From: Verrucomicrobiales bacterium | GTDB lineage: Bacteria > Verrucomicrobiota > Verrucomicrobiia > Verrucomicrobiales > DEV007 | Direction: 5' to 3' | DNA: 64,000 bases | Assembly (NCBI GenBank): GCA_016795505.1 | Contig: JAEUHH010000079.1 | Coordinates: 1-64,000 of the forward strand | Shown: positions 8,424 through 17,383 of the stretch, in pieces | How the letters are laid out: each line of letters starts with the position of its first letter | How positions within the stretch are numbered: position 1 is the first letter of the stretch | Notes under the pieces: generated by a model | Seen by the model: only the letters and a program-made list of their open reading frames with translations | Database searches by the model: none | Told to the model about the DNA's origin: nothing | Translations under genes and position numbers: made by a program

Positions 8424-9629
8424 ATGCCCGCCCTCATCGTCAAACCTCGCGCCCGGCTCTACGAAGGCCATGAGTGGGTCTATGCCACGGAGATCCAGCG
8501 CGTCACCGGCCAGCCACAGCCGGGCGATGTGGTGGAATTAATCTCGGCCAGGAATCGGCCGCTCGGCTCGGCCATTTACAATCCCGAGTCGCAGATCGTC
8601 GCCCGGCGCTTTTCGCGGCGGAAACAGGATCTCGACGCGGACTTTTTCGTCCGGCGGCTGGAGCGGGCCCGCGACTATCGGGAAGGCCTGGGATTCGCGG
8701 AGCCAGTCTATCGGCTGGTATGGAGCGAGGCCGACGGCCTGCCCGGCGTGGTCATCGACCGCTACGGTGACGCCTTTGTCCTCCAGACGCTGACGCTGGC
8801 GATGGATCAGCGGAAGAACCTCATCGCCGACGCGCTGGAGCGGCTCTTTTCTCCTCGTTGCCTCGTCGAGCGCAACGATTCCCCCATCCGCAAGGCCGAG
8901 GGGCTGCCATCCGTCACTGGCATGCTCCGCGGCGAGATGCCGGCCCCGTTCGAGATTGAGATCGGCGGCGTCCGGCAGATGGTGGACCTCGGCGGCGGGC
9001 AAAAGACCGGCATCTACCTCGACCAGGTCGACAACTACGCCGCGGTCGCCCGTCGCGCTGCCGGCCGGCGAGTGCTCGATTGCTTCTGCAACCAGGGTGG
9101 CTTTGCCCTGCATGCGGCCCGGGTCGGCGCCCGCGAGGTGACGGCCATCGATGCCAGCGAGTCGGCGGTGGCCGCGACTTTGGCCAATGCCAAGCTCAAC
9201 GGATTCGCCGCCGTGCAGGCGGTGGAAGCCAATGTGTTCGATTTCCTCAAGGACCTGGAGGCCAAACACACCGCCAACGCCCCGGACAGCGGCGACAGTG
9301 CCGGGCTCTATGATCTGATCGTGCTGGATCCGCCCAGTTTCACCCGCAACCGCAAATCGGTTGGCGATGCCCTGCGGGGCTACAAGGAAATCCACCTGCG
9401 CGCCTTGAAACTGCTCTCCCGCGACGGCATCCTGGCCACTTTCTGCTGTTCCCACCACGTCAGCCGCGAGGAATTCTACGCCGTCATCGGCGAGGCCTCG
9501 GTGGATGCCCGGCGCACCCTGCGGCTGCTGGAAACCCACGGCCAGCGGCTCGATCATCCCGTCATTGCCACCGTGCCGGAGACGGAATATCTGAAGGGCT
9601 TCACCTTCCAGGCCATCGCCGGCTGGTGA
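8424..9629 (+). CDS. rlmI: Class I SAM-dependent rRNA methyltransferase, RlmI-like
   Basis: A 401-residue protein of the RlmI family, which methylates a cytosine (m5C) in 23S rRNA. The N-terminal PUA domain (about 1-85) starts with ALIVKPRARLYEGHEWVYATEI; a linker domain follows, then a Rossmann methyltransferase domain from about 190. Motif I is VLDCFCNQGGFALHAA near 215, the acidic motif is VTAIDASESAV near 237, and the catalytic-loop region is IVLDPPSFTRN near 300. FCCSHHVS near 340 matches the family. The start at 8424 has no Shine-Dalgarno sequence but begins directly with the PUA fold. Family membership is sure; the exact target base is inferred. Confidence 0.9.
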   Translation: MPALIVKPRARLYEGHEWVYATEIQRVTGQPQPGDVVELISARNRPLGSAIYNPESQIVARRFSRRKQDLDADFFVRRLERARDYREGLGFAEPVYRLVWSEADGLPGVVIDRYGDAFVLQTLTLAMDQRKNLIADALERLFSPRCLVERNDSPIRKAEGLPSVTGMLRGEMPAPFEIEIGGVRQMVDLGGGQKTGIYLDQVDNYAAVARRAAGRRVLDCFCNQGGFALHAARVGAREVTAIDASESAVAATLANAKLNGFAAVQAVEANVFDFLKDLEAKHTANAPDSGDSAGLYDLIVLDPPSFTRNRKSVGDALRGYKEIHLRALKLLSRDGILATFCCSHHVSREEFYAVIGEASVDARRTLRLLETHGQRLDHPVIATVPETEYLKGFTFQAIAGW

Positions 9630-9675
9630 CACGACTCCGATCCTTTTTCCCTGTTCCCTTTTTTCCCATCCACCC

Positions 9676-10665
9676 ATGAAAGTGCTCATCACCGGCGGCG
9701 GCGGCTTCCTCGGCAATCAACTGGCCCGCAAACTCATCACCCGCGGCACCCTGACCGGGCCGTCGGGCGCGCAGGAGCCGATCGATGCCATCACCCTGTT
9801 CGATGCCCAGTTCTCCGACGCGAGCAAACAGGGTCTGACCGGAGAGGTAACCCTGTTGGATCGGGATATCGCCGATCGCGACGCGGTTTTCGATGCGATC
9901 GACCGCGATGACATTGCCGTGTTTCATCTCGCCTCCATGGTCAGCGGCGAGTGCGAGTTGCGCTTCGACGACGCGCTGCGGGTCAATCTCGACGGCGGCC
10001 GCAATGTCTTCGAGGCCTGTCGCGCCCGTGGCGGAATGCCCCGGGTCGTTTTCGCGAGCAGCGTGGCGAGCTTTGGCGGCGCGGTGATGCCCGAGGTCGT
10101 CAGTGATGCGACGAAGCGCACTCCCCAGACCACCTACGGCATGACCAAGGTGATCGGCGAACTCATGATCAATGACTACTCGCGCAAGGGCTTCCTCGAT
10201 GGCCGCTCTGCCCGCCTGCCCACCATCATCATCCGTCCCGGCCGGCCGAACACCGCGGCGTCGAGCTGGGCCAGCGGGATGTTCCGCGAGCCCCTGCGCG
10301 GCGAGGCCTGCGAGCTGCCCGTCGGTCTCGACCAGGGGCATCCCGTGCTCGGCTACCGCGATGTGATCGACGCCTTCATCGCCCTGCACGAGGCCCCGGC
10401 GGCTCTTCTCGGCGACGACCGGGCTTTTGGTTTGCCCAGCCACCGCATCACCCCGGCCTCGGCCCGCGTGGTGCTGGAGGAGGTGGCCCGTGAGCGCGGC
10501 ATGGCTCTGGGCCCGCTGGTTTTGGCCCCCGACGCCCGCATCCAGGGCATCGTCAACACCTGGCCGACGGCCACCGATGGTTCCCGTGCCGTGGGCATCG
10601 GCTGTCCCGCGCCCCAGCCGCTGCGGGTGATGATCGAGGAGTATCTGGAGGATTTCGGCTCGTAA
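9676..10665 (+). CDS. denD: NAD-dependent epimerase/dehydratase family protein, D-erythronate dehydrogenase-like
   Basis: A 329-residue extended short-chain dehydrogenase. The nucleotide-binding motif GGGGFLGNQLA is at residues 8-18 and the catalytic YGMTK at 154-158. The sequence VFHLASMVSGECE near 87 and RPGRPNTAASSWASGMFREPL near 190 match the DenD group, which oxidises D-erythronate to 2-oxo-D-erythronate in tetronate catabolism. Only the dehydrogenase is present; no DenK- or OtnC-like partners are next to it, so the substrate is inferred from similarity alone. It converges on the DUF1501 gene with 11 bases between the stops. A paired CCCTGTT element lies in frame at 9824-9865. Confidence 0.8.
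   Translation: MKVLITGGGGFLGNQLARKLITRGTLTGPSGAQEPIDAITLFDAQFSDASKQGLTGEVTLLDRDIADRDAVFDAIDRDDIAVFHLASMVSGECELRFDDALRVNLDGGRNVFEACRARGGMPRVVFASSVASFGGAVMPEVVSDATKRTPQTTYGMTKVIGELMINDYSRKGFLDGRSARLPTIIIRPGRPNTAASSWASGMFREPLRGEACELPVGLDQGHPVLGYRDVIDAFIALHEAPAALLGDDRAFGLPSHRITPASARVVLEEVARERGMALGPLVLAPDARIQGIVNTWPTATDGSRAVGIGCPAPQPLRVMIEEYLEDFGS
9824..9865 (+). repeat. Dispersed paired CCCTGTTG element, copy b (within denD)
   Basis: AAACAGGGTCTGACCGG and, after a short spacer, AACCCTGTTGGATCGG form an inverted pair of half-units. Both half-units match those of the other elements in the window. It is translated as SKQGLTGEVTLLDR, which resembles the KQQGSAAEATLLDR encoded by copy a in hsdR although the two proteins are unrelated. 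Confidence 0.5.
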
Positions 10666-10676
10666 CTCCGGCCCTT

Positions 10677-12152
10677 TCACCCGAACAATTCCGTCATCGG
10701 CGAGCCATTGTAGAGCGGCATGGGTCGGCCGATGATGTCCTGCCAGTGGGTGCCGATCGGCACGCCGAGGGTGTGGAAAATGGTGGCGGCAAAATCCTCG
10801 GGCGTCTTCGCATCGCTGACGGGATGGCCGGCAAACTTGTCCGTCTCGCCCAGCACGGCTCCGCCGCGAATGCCGCCGCCGGCGAACCACACGCTCTGCA
10901 CCGCGCCCCAGTGGTCGCGGCCGGGCAGGGTGTTCTGACCGGGGATCCGCAGGGTGGAAATCTTCGGGGTGCGCCCGAATTCGCTCGCCATGACCACGAG
11001 GGTGTCGTCGAGCAGGCCCCGCTCCTCCAGATCGTCGAGCAAGGCCGACACGGCGCGATCGGTCGGCGGGAACAGGTAGTTCTTCAGATTGGGGAAAGCC
11101 GATTGGTGGGTGTCCCAAGTCTCGTTGTTGCCCAGATTCACCTGCACCAGCCGCACGCCGGCTTCGACGAGTTGCCGGGCCATCAGCAGCGACCAGCCGA
11201 AGGCATTGCGCCCGTAGCGATCCTGGGTTTTGTCGTCGACGGAATGGACATCAAAGGCTGACTTGGTCTTCTCATCCGAGATCAGGTCGATCGCCATTTC
11301 GCGGTAGCGATCCATCCCCTGGGCGAGGGCGGTTTTTTCCAGATGAGCCTGTTGCCCATCGAGGAACTGCCGCAGGCCGAGCCGGTCCCGCAGACGGTCA
11401 AAGTCCACCGTGTCGGGCAGATCGAGGCTGAAGGTGCGGAATTCGAGGTCCTCCCGCTTCATGAAGCCGGTCGGATGATCGAACAGGTACTCCGGATAGG
11501 CGCCGTAACTTCCAGGATGAGGTTTCGACGATTCGAGGAAAAAGGGATCGTAATGTTTTCCCAGCAAGCCGCCGAACTGCCCCGGAATGGTGCGTCCGGT
11601 CCGGTGAACCAGCTTTTCCGGCAGCACCATGGCCGAGGGCAACACGCCCTGCTGCGGAATCAGGGTGCCGGCCAGCGCGGCGATGGAGGGCCAGTCGGTC
11701 TCTTTCGGCTTGGTGCGGTCAAAGCCGAGCGGCATCTGGCTGCGCCCGGTCATCATGATCATGTGGCCGTCGGAGTGCTCGTTCGACTGGTGCGTCACCG
11801 AGCGGCAGATGGCCCACTTGTCGCTGCGTTTCGCCAATTCCGGCAGGTGCTCGCAGATGTGGAGGCCCGGCGTCTTGGTCGGAATGGTGCCGAACTCGCC
11901 GCGGATGTCGCTTGGCGCATCCGGCTTCATGTCAAAGCTCTCCAACTGCGACAGACCGCCGGAGAGAAAGATGTAAATCACCGACTTGGGCCCATGCGAC
12001 GAAGCCGCAGCCGGTTGGGCAGCCTGCAGGGCGGCGAGCCGGTCGAGGCCGAAGCCTCCCAGTAAACCAAGTGCGCCAGCTTTCACAGCGGAGCGGCGAG
12101 TGTGACGGGCGGCGGGGTGATTCGTCCGGGGAGAGCGGAAATCCAGGGACAT
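10677..12152 (-). CDS. DUF1501 family protein, Tat-exported
   Basis: A protein of about 491 residues from the DUF1501 family, a group related to alkaline phosphatases/sulfatases and very common in Planctomycetes and Verrucomicrobia. The start at 12152 is chosen because it places a twin-arginine signal (HTRRSAVKAGALGLLGG, Arg-Arg at residues 19-20) near the N-terminus; an upstream ATG at 12260 would add 36 unlikely residues. Family features include KSVIYIFLSGGLSQLESFDMKP near 55, a His-rich THQSNEHSDGHMIMMTGRS, MASEFGRTP and GRDHWG toward the C-terminus. Members are often paired with a DUF1549/DUF1553 cytochrome gene, which is missing here. Substrate unknown. Confidence 0.9.
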   Translation of the reverse strand: MSLDFRSPRTNHPAARHTRRSAVKAGALGLLGGFGLDRLAALQAAQPAAASSHGPKSVIYIFLSGGLSQLESFDMKPDAPSDIRGEFGTIPTKTPGLHICEHLPELAKRSDKWAICRSVTHQSNEHSDGHMIMMTGRSQMPLGFDRTKPKETDWPSIAALAGTLIPQQGVLPSAMVLPEKLVHRTGRTIPGQFGGLLGKHYDPFFLESSKPHPGSYGAYPEYLFDHPTGFMKREDLEFRTFSLDLPDTVDFDRLRDRLGLRQFLDGQQAHLEKTALAQGMDRYREMAIDLISDEKTKSAFDVHSVDDKTQDRYGRNAFGWSLLMARQLVEAGVRLVQVNLGNNETWDTHQSAFPNLKNYLFPPTDRAVSALLDDLEERGLLDDTLVVMASEFGRTPKISTLRIPGQNTLPGRDHWGAVQSVWFAGGGIRGGAVLGETDKFAGHPVSDAKTPEDFAATIFHTLGVPIGTHWQDIIGRPMPLYNGSPMTELFG

Positions 12153-12335
12153 GGCGGGTGGCGACGGAGAGACAGCAGGCGAAGGGGCTGGGAAGTCCTT
12201 CGCATTTCCGAAAAGTGTGCCAGCCGGCCCGGAATCCGTAAAGACTTCGCTGACACGCATTCACGCCCCGCGCACCCAAGCCAGATCGGGTGCCCCGTTG
12301 ACTTTCCGCCACCATCTGCGACACAATAGGCCTTC

Positions 12336-13691
12336 GTGACCGAACTTTTCGTCATCCTTTTCCTACTCGTTCTCAACGGCGTTTTCGCCATGGCCGAGAT
12401 TGCCCTCATTTCGGCCCGCAAAGCGAGAATGAAGCGCCTCGCCGAAGGCGGCAACCGGGGAGCGGTCCTCGCGCTGAAACTGACGGAAAACCCCGAGCGC
12501 TTTCTCAGCACGGTGCAGGTCGGGATCACGCTGGTGAGCGTGCTGAACGGGGCCTTCGGTGGCGCCACGCTGGCTCCCTTCGTCGCCCCGCTTTTCGAGA
12601 GCATCCCCTGGCTGGCGCCCTTCGCTGACCGGATCGCCTTTGCCATCGTGGTCGTGTTCATCACCTACGCTTCGATCGTGATCGGCGAGCTGGTGCCCAA
12701 AGGTCTCGCCCTGCGACATCCAGAGGCGATCGCTGCGTTCATGGCACGTCCCATGGGGGTGCTGTCCACGATCACCAAGCCGGTGGTGTGGTTCCTCGAA
12801 CTCAGCACCCGGGTCGTGCTCCGGCTTTTTGGAAAACGCGGTGCGGCCGGAGACTCGGGCGCCTCGGTGGACGATGTGGAGGTGATCCTGCGCGAGGGCA
12901 TCGTCACCGGCATGGTCCAGCGCGAGGAATCGGAGATGGTCGAGGGTGTCTTCGATCTGCGCGAGGTACTGGCGGAAGAAGTCATGCGACCCAAGCCACT
13001 CGTCGTATTCCTGCCCCACGACGCCCCGGTGCCGGACTACTGGCAGATGGTGTCGTCCAGCGATCAGACGGTGTTCCCGGTTTACCGGCAGAGCCGGGAT
13101 TCGGTGGTGGGGCTGGTGTCACTGCGGACGCTTTTCTCCAATCTCGCCGCCGGCCATCCCAAGCCGCTCGACCAGATCTGCCACGAAGCCCTGTTCGTCG
13201 CCGAGACGCAGAGCGCGCTCTCGCTGATGAACACCCTGCGTTCCTCGCCCCTCGGGGCGGCCTTGGTGGCCGATGAATTCGGCACGGTGCGTGGATTGAT
13301 CACGCTCGAAGACATCGTCGAGGAGGTCGTCGGCGACCTGCGCCCGTCCGCGTCGAAAACGGACCGCCCCGCCATCCGGCCGCGCGAGCCGGGCGTGTGG
13401 CTGGCCGACGGCTTGGTCGAAATCGACGAGGTCGAAGAGGCCATTCCCGGCTTTTCGGCCCTGATTGAGGAGGAAAAGGAGCCGTTTCAGACCCTCGCCG
13501 GCTACATCGTGCACCGGCTCGACCGCTTGCCCGAGGAGGGCGAGTCGTTCGAGGTTTCCGGGTTCCGCTTTGAGATCGTCGACATGGACCGCCAGCGCAT
13601 CGACAAGGTCGACATCCGCCAACTCAAACCGACCGACGGGGAGATATTCCCGGGAGAGATCACGCCGGCCGATGCGCCGATCGTGGCCTGA
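12336..13691 (+). CDS. CorC/HlyC (CNNM) family membrane protein with CBS domains
   Basis: A 451-residue protein of the hemolysin-C/CorC/CNNM group, implicated in magnesium and cobalt transport. It starts with GTG at 12336 and opens directly with a membrane helix (MTELFVILFLLVLNGVFAMAE). The DUF21 transmembrane domain covers about 1-190, with RFLSTVQVGITLVSVLNGAFGG typical of the family. A CBS pair follows (about 205-325), containing EEVMRPKP, VFPVYRQSRDSVVG and DEFGTVRGLITLEDIVEEVVGD. The C-terminal CorC_HlyC domain spans about 345-430. Its 5' region is divergent from the DUF1501 gene. Older names suggest haemolysis, but a metal transport role is more likely. Confidence 0.93.
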   Translation: MTELFVILFLLVLNGVFAMAEIALISARKARMKRLAEGGNRGAVLALKLTENPERFLSTVQVGITLVSVLNGAFGGATLAPFVAPLFESIPWLAPFADRIAFAIVVVFITYASIVIGELVPKGLALRHPEAIAAFMARPMGVLSTITKPVVWFLELSTRVVLRLFGKRGAAGDSGASVDDVEVILREGIVTGMVQREESEMVEGVFDLREVLAEEVMRPKPLVVFLPHDAPVPDYWQMVSSSDQTVFPVYRQSRDSVVGLVSLRTLFSNLAAGHPKPLDQICHEALFVAETQSALSLMNTLRSSPLGAALVADEFGTVRGLITLEDIVEEVVGDLRPSASKTDRPAIRPREPGVWLADGLVEIDEVEEAIPGFSALIEEEKEPFQTLAGYIVHRLDRLPEEGESFEVSGFRFEIVDMDRQRIDKVDIRQLKPTDGEIFPGEITPADAPIVA

Positions 13692-13739
13692 GCCGGCTCG
13701 CTCCGTTTCCTGCCCTCCCTGTCGACCGAATTCGTTTTT

Positions 13740-13784
13740 CCGATGAAACCCTGTTTGATCGCCGGACTGACCCTGTTGCTTTGG
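13740..13784 (+). repeat. Dispersed paired CCCTGTTG element, copy c (carries the sulfatase start codon)
   Basis: The element reads CCGATGAAACCCTGTTTG, then ATCGCCGG, then CTGACCCTGTTGC and TTTGG, that is two direct half-units. The ATG at 13743 inside the first half-unit is the start of the sulfatase, and the element encodes MKPCLIAGLTLLLW, most of the signal peptide. Confidence 0.55.
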
Positions 13785-15305
13785 ATATCCCCCGCCCCGA
13801 TGTCGCCGCTGTGGGCGCAGAAAAAGGGCTCATCCTCCTCCAAAAAGGCCTCCAGCCAACCGGCCAAGCCGGACACCCGGCCCAATCTGATCCTGATCAT
13901 CGCCGACGACCTAGGCTGGGGCGACAGCCAGCCCTATGGCTCCGATGCCGCCCGCACCCCGAATCTGGCCCGGCTGGCGCGGGAGGGCATGACCTTTCAC
14001 CGTGCGTTTGTCACCGCCAGTTCCTGCTCCCCCAGCCGCGCCAGCCTGTTGACCGGACGCTTCCCGCACAACACCGACGCGGAGGAACTTCACTGGCCCG
14101 TGCCGAAGGAACAGGTGACTTTTGTGGAAAAGCTGAAGGCCGCCGGCTACTGGACCGGCGCCGCAGGCAAATGGCACCTCGGCGACGCCGTTCGCGACCG
14201 GTTCGACAAAATCATCGAAGCCGACACGTCGGGTTTTCAGCTGCCCGCCGGCAAAAAGGGCGAGGCCGGCCAGTTTCAGGAGACTCAAGCCGGCGAGGCG
14301 CAAAGTGGCTGCGCCGACTGGCTGCCGCTGCTGGCAGCCAGGCCCAAGGGCAAGCCGTTCTTCCTCTGGCTCGCCGCCCTGGACCCGCATCGCGACTTTT
14401 CCGAAAAAGCCCACGATCCGCCCCACGATCCCGCAGCGGTGAAACTGGCCCCCTACCACCCGGACACGCCGGCGGTGCGTGCCGACTACGCCGCCTACTA
14501 CGACGAGATCGCCCGGCTCGACCGCTACGTGGGCGGGGTGCTCGACCAACTCGCCACAGATGAGGTCGCCGACCGCACCGCGATCCTGTTCATCAGCGAC
14601 AACGGCCGGCCTTTTCCCCGCGACAAGACCACGCTCTACGACAGCGGCATTCGCACGCCGTGGCTGATGAAGTGGCCCGGGCGGATCGAGGCGGGCAGCC
14701 AGTGCGAACGGCTGGTCAGCACCGTCGATGTCGCGCCGACCTTCCTCGCCATGGCCGAAATCGCGGAACCGGGGACCACTTTCCAGGGCAAAAGCCTGCT
14801 GCCGCTGTTCACCACGCCGACTCGGCCGGTCCACGATTTCATTTTTGCCGAGAAAAACTGGCACGACTACGAGGATCACGCCCGCGCCGTGCGGACCGAG
14901 CGCTACAAATACATCCGCAACAGCTACCCCGACCTGCCACTGACGCCCTCGGCTGATGCCGCCCGCAGCCCCACCGGGCTGGCTTTGGCTGAATGGGAGG
15001 CGGCCAAAAAACTGCTGCCGCACCAGCGGACGATTTTCATCCAGCCCCGGCCGACCGAAGAGCTTTACGATACCGTGAGCGATCCCCACGAGTTGCACAA
15101 CCTGGCCGCCGATCCCCGCCACACCGTGGTGTTGGACACCCTGCGCGAGGCTCTGCGCGATTGGGAGCAGCAGACCGGCGACCGCGTGCCCGATCTGCGC
15201 ACCGCTGATGAGTTCGACCGCGTCACCGGCAAGCCCACCGCCGCCCGGATGCGCCCCCGCTGGGACAAAGCCCGGATGATCGAGGCCGGACTGACCGCGC
15301 CGTGA
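13743..15305 (+). CDS. Secreted sulfatase
   Basis: A 520-residue sulfatase of the arylsulfatase family, with an N-terminal signal peptide (MKPCLIAGLTLLLWISPAP, cleavage near the WAQ at about 26). The metal-binding start is LILIIADDLGWGDSQPYGS near 50. The active-site motif CSPSRASLLTGR begins at Cys95, the residue converted to formylglycine by an activating enzyme not seen in this window. AAGKWHLGD near 140 and FISDNGRPFPRDKTTLYDSGIRTPWLMKWPG near 280 are further family blocks. Such sulfatases usually desulfate polysaccharides; the substrate cannot be told from sequence. The gene starts within a paired repeat element (13740-13784), so its signal peptide may derive from it. Confidence 0.93.
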   Translation: MKPCLIAGLTLLLWISPAPMSPLWAQKKGSSSSKKASSQPAKPDTRPNLILIIADDLGWGDSQPYGSDAARTPNLARLAREGMTFHRAFVTASSCSPSRASLLTGRFPHNTDAEELHWPVPKEQVTFVEKLKAAGYWTGAAGKWHLGDAVRDRFDKIIEADTSGFQLPAGKKGEAGQFQETQAGEAQSGCADWLPLLAARPKGKPFFLWLAALDPHRDFSEKAHDPPHDPAAVKLAPYHPDTPAVRADYAAYYDEIARLDRYVGGVLDQLATDEVADRTAILFISDNGRPFPRDKTTLYDSGIRTPWLMKWPGRIEAGSQCERLVSTVDVAPTFLAMAEIAEPGTTFQGKSLLPLFTTPTRPVHDFIFAEKNWHDYEDHARAVRTERYKYIRNSYPDLPLTPSADAARSPTGLALAEWEAAKKLLPHQRTIFIQPRPTEELYDTVSDPHELHNLAADPRHTVVLDTLREALRDWEQQTGDRVPDLRTADEFDRVTGKPTAARMRPRWDKARMIEAGLTAP

Positions 15306-15503
15306 CTTGGGGGAAAATTTCGCAAAGCCAAACAAATTCCCATTGCGAAAGTCATTCGGACCGCCCATTGATGAAGGCGAGGAGCCTCCCCGCCGCACCG
15401 CGTTCCCGGTGACGGAATCCTCACAATGTAGCTTGAAGCCCCACAGCGACGGGCGATATTCGCCGCGCTTTTTCCATCCCCCATAAACCCGTCACACCCG
15501 CCG

Positions 15504-17321
15504 ATGAGCGCCACTGCCAGTCCGGCTCCGAAGGAGTCTGAAACCCAATCGTCGTCCCCGTCGCAATCCCCCGTGGAATTGCAAGATGCCGTCATCCGGT
15601 TCGCCGGAAATTCCCAGGACGGCATCCAGACCATCGGTGGCTTCCTCGCCAAACTCGCCGGCCGCAGTGCCCGGGAGGTCATGACCTACATGACGATCCC
15701 GTCGACCATCTCCGGCGGCCCGTCGATTTTCCAGGTGCACCTCGGCTCCGGTGAAGTGCTGTCCTCGGGGGACGAAGCGGATTTCCTCGTCGCCTTCTAC
15801 CAGCACAGCTACGACAGCCACATCGGCTCACTGCGTGACGGCGGTGTCTGCCTCTACGACTCCGACCATGTGAAGCCGGCGGAAAGCACCCGCGGCATCC
15901 AGCACGTCGGCGTGCCGATCACCAGCGCCACCGTCGAAGCCCTCGGCGGCAACACCCGTGAGCGTGGCAAGAACCTCTTCGTGCTCGGCCTCGTCACCCA
16001 GCTTTTCAAGCTCGACCACGACAAGCTGACCGGCATCGTGGAACGCAACTTCGGCCGCAAGGGCGACGACGTGATCCGCAATGCCATGCTGGCCTTTGAT
16101 GCCGGCTATGGCTACCAAATCGGCCAGGATCTCCTCGCCCGCAGCTTCGCGCTGAAGGCCGGCAAGTCGCTCGATGCCGACCGCATCGCCACCGACGGCA
16201 ATACGGCGATCGTTTACGGTCTGCTCGCCGGTGGCGTCCGCTACGGCGCCGGTTATCCGATCACGCCCTGGTCGTCGATCATGGAGCAGCTTCGCTCCGA
16301 GCTGCCGAAATACGGCGGTTTGTTCGTCCAGAGCGAGGACGAACTCGGCGCCGTCTCCACCGCCCTCGGTTTCTCCTACTCGGGCCACCTGGCCGTCACC
16401 GGCAGCTCCGGCCCCGGCTTGTCGCTCAAAATGGAGGCGCTCAGCTACGCCGTCATGGCCGAACTGCCCCTCGTGGTGATCAATGTCCAGCGCGGCGGCC
16501 CGAGCACCGGCCTGCCGACCAGCGTGGAGCAAAGCGACCTGATGCAGGCCATCTACGGCTCGCACGGCGACTGCCCCCGCATTGTCCTGGCGCCAAAGAA
16601 TGTCGAAGACTGCTTCTACACCGCCATTGAGGCCTGCCAGTTGGCGAAAAAATACAGCTGCCCGGTGTTCCTGCTCACCGACATGGCCCTCGCCAGCCGC
16701 ATCGAAGCGTTCCGCGAGCCCAATCTCGACGAGTGCCTCATCGAGGCCGAACTCGACCAGGAGCCCCGCGACGAATCTTTCAAACCCTATCCGCTCGATG
16801 GCGAGACCCGTCACGCGCCTCCCGGCACCAAGATGCTCGGCGGCAAATACCCGGTCGTCACCGGTCTCGAGCACGACGAATGGGGCCACCCGGCGTCCAG
16901 CCCGGCCATCCACACGAAGATGACCGCCAAGCGCCGCGACAAGATCAAGCGCCTCGGCGCGGAACTGCCGCTGCCCGAGATCTTCGGCGAAGCCACCGGC
17001 GACGTGCTCCTCGTCGGCTGGGGTTCCACCTGGGGTCCGATCCGCGAAGCCACCATCCGTGCTCACGAGAAAGGACTCGCGGTGAGTTGCGTCCACCTCC
17101 GCCATCTGCACCCCATGCCGAATGGTCTGGAAGCGCTGTTTGCCGGATTCAAGACCGTGCTGGTCGTCGAGATGAACGACTACGGCCTCTACGGCTACGG
17201 CCAGATGGCCACCCTCCTCCGCGCCCGCTATTGCGATCCCCGCATCCAGTCGCTCTGCAAGACCGACGGTCTCACCTACAAGATCAAGGAAATCCTCGAA
17301 GGCGTTCAGAAACACCTCTGA
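15504..17321 (+). CDS. korA: 2-oxoacid:acceptor oxidoreductase, fused gamma/alpha subunit
   Basis: A 605-residue subunit of a ferredoxin-dependent 2-oxoacid oxidoreductase, most like the 2-oxoglutarate type (KorA). The gamma domain (about 30-210) contains VIRFAGNSQDGIQTIGGFLAKLAG and MTYMTIPSTISGGPS; the alpha domain (about 225-605) contains GNTAIVYGLLAGGVRYGAGYPITPWSSIME, typical of the pyrimidine-binding fold, and GPSTGLPTSVEQSDL. The fused gamma-alpha layout and a separate beta subunit immediately downstream (63-base gap) define the two-gene form. The pair converts a 2-oxoacid and CoA to acyl-CoA, CO2 and reduced ferredoxin. A normal 2-oxoglutarate dehydrogenase is also present at the right end of the window. 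Confidence 0.93.
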   Translation: MSATASPAPKESETQSSSPSQSPVELQDAVIRFAGNSQDGIQTIGGFLAKLAGRSAREVMTYMTIPSTISGGPSIFQVHLGSGEVLSSGDEADFLVAFYQHSYDSHIGSLRDGGVCLYDSDHVKPAESTRGIQHVGVPITSATVEALGGNTRERGKNLFVLGLVTQLFKLDHDKLTGIVERNFGRKGDDVIRNAMLAFDAGYGYQIGQDLLARSFALKAGKSLDADRIATDGNTAIVYGLLAGGVRYGAGYPITPWSSIMEQLRSELPKYGGLFVQSEDELGAVSTALGFSYSGHLAVTGSSGPGLSLKMEALSYAVMAELPLVVINVQRGGPSTGLPTSVEQSDLMQAIYGSHGDCPRIVLAPKNVEDCFYTAIEACQLAKKYSCPVFLLTDMALASRIEAFREPNLDECLIEAELDQEPRDESFKPYPLDGETRHAPPGTKMLGGKYPVVTGLEHDEWGHPASSPAIHTKMTAKRRDKIKRLGAELPLPEIFGEATGDVLLVGWGSTWGPIREATIRAHEKGLAVSCVHLRHLHPMPNGLEALFAGFKTVLVVEMNDYGLYGYGQMATLLRARYCDPRIQSLCKTDGLTYKIKEILEGVQKHL

Positions 17322-17383
17322 TTTTTCCGCCACGCATTCCCCTCCCTTTCCCTTCCCCCAACGTCCCAACCCATCCGCCGACC

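Noticed and set aside
9791-9806. ATCACCCTGTTCGATGC in denD as a further copy of the paired element
   Set aside because: It is a single half-unit with a weak match and encodes the ordinary beta-strand ITLFDA; no partner at the expected spacing.
13690-13700. GAGCCGGCTC palindrome after the CorC/HlyC gene as a terminator
   Set aside because: It has no loop and no T-run; too short to support a terminator call.
16733-17383. Upstream extension of korB
   Set aside because: It overlaps korA out of frame; the natural beta-subunit start is at 17384.
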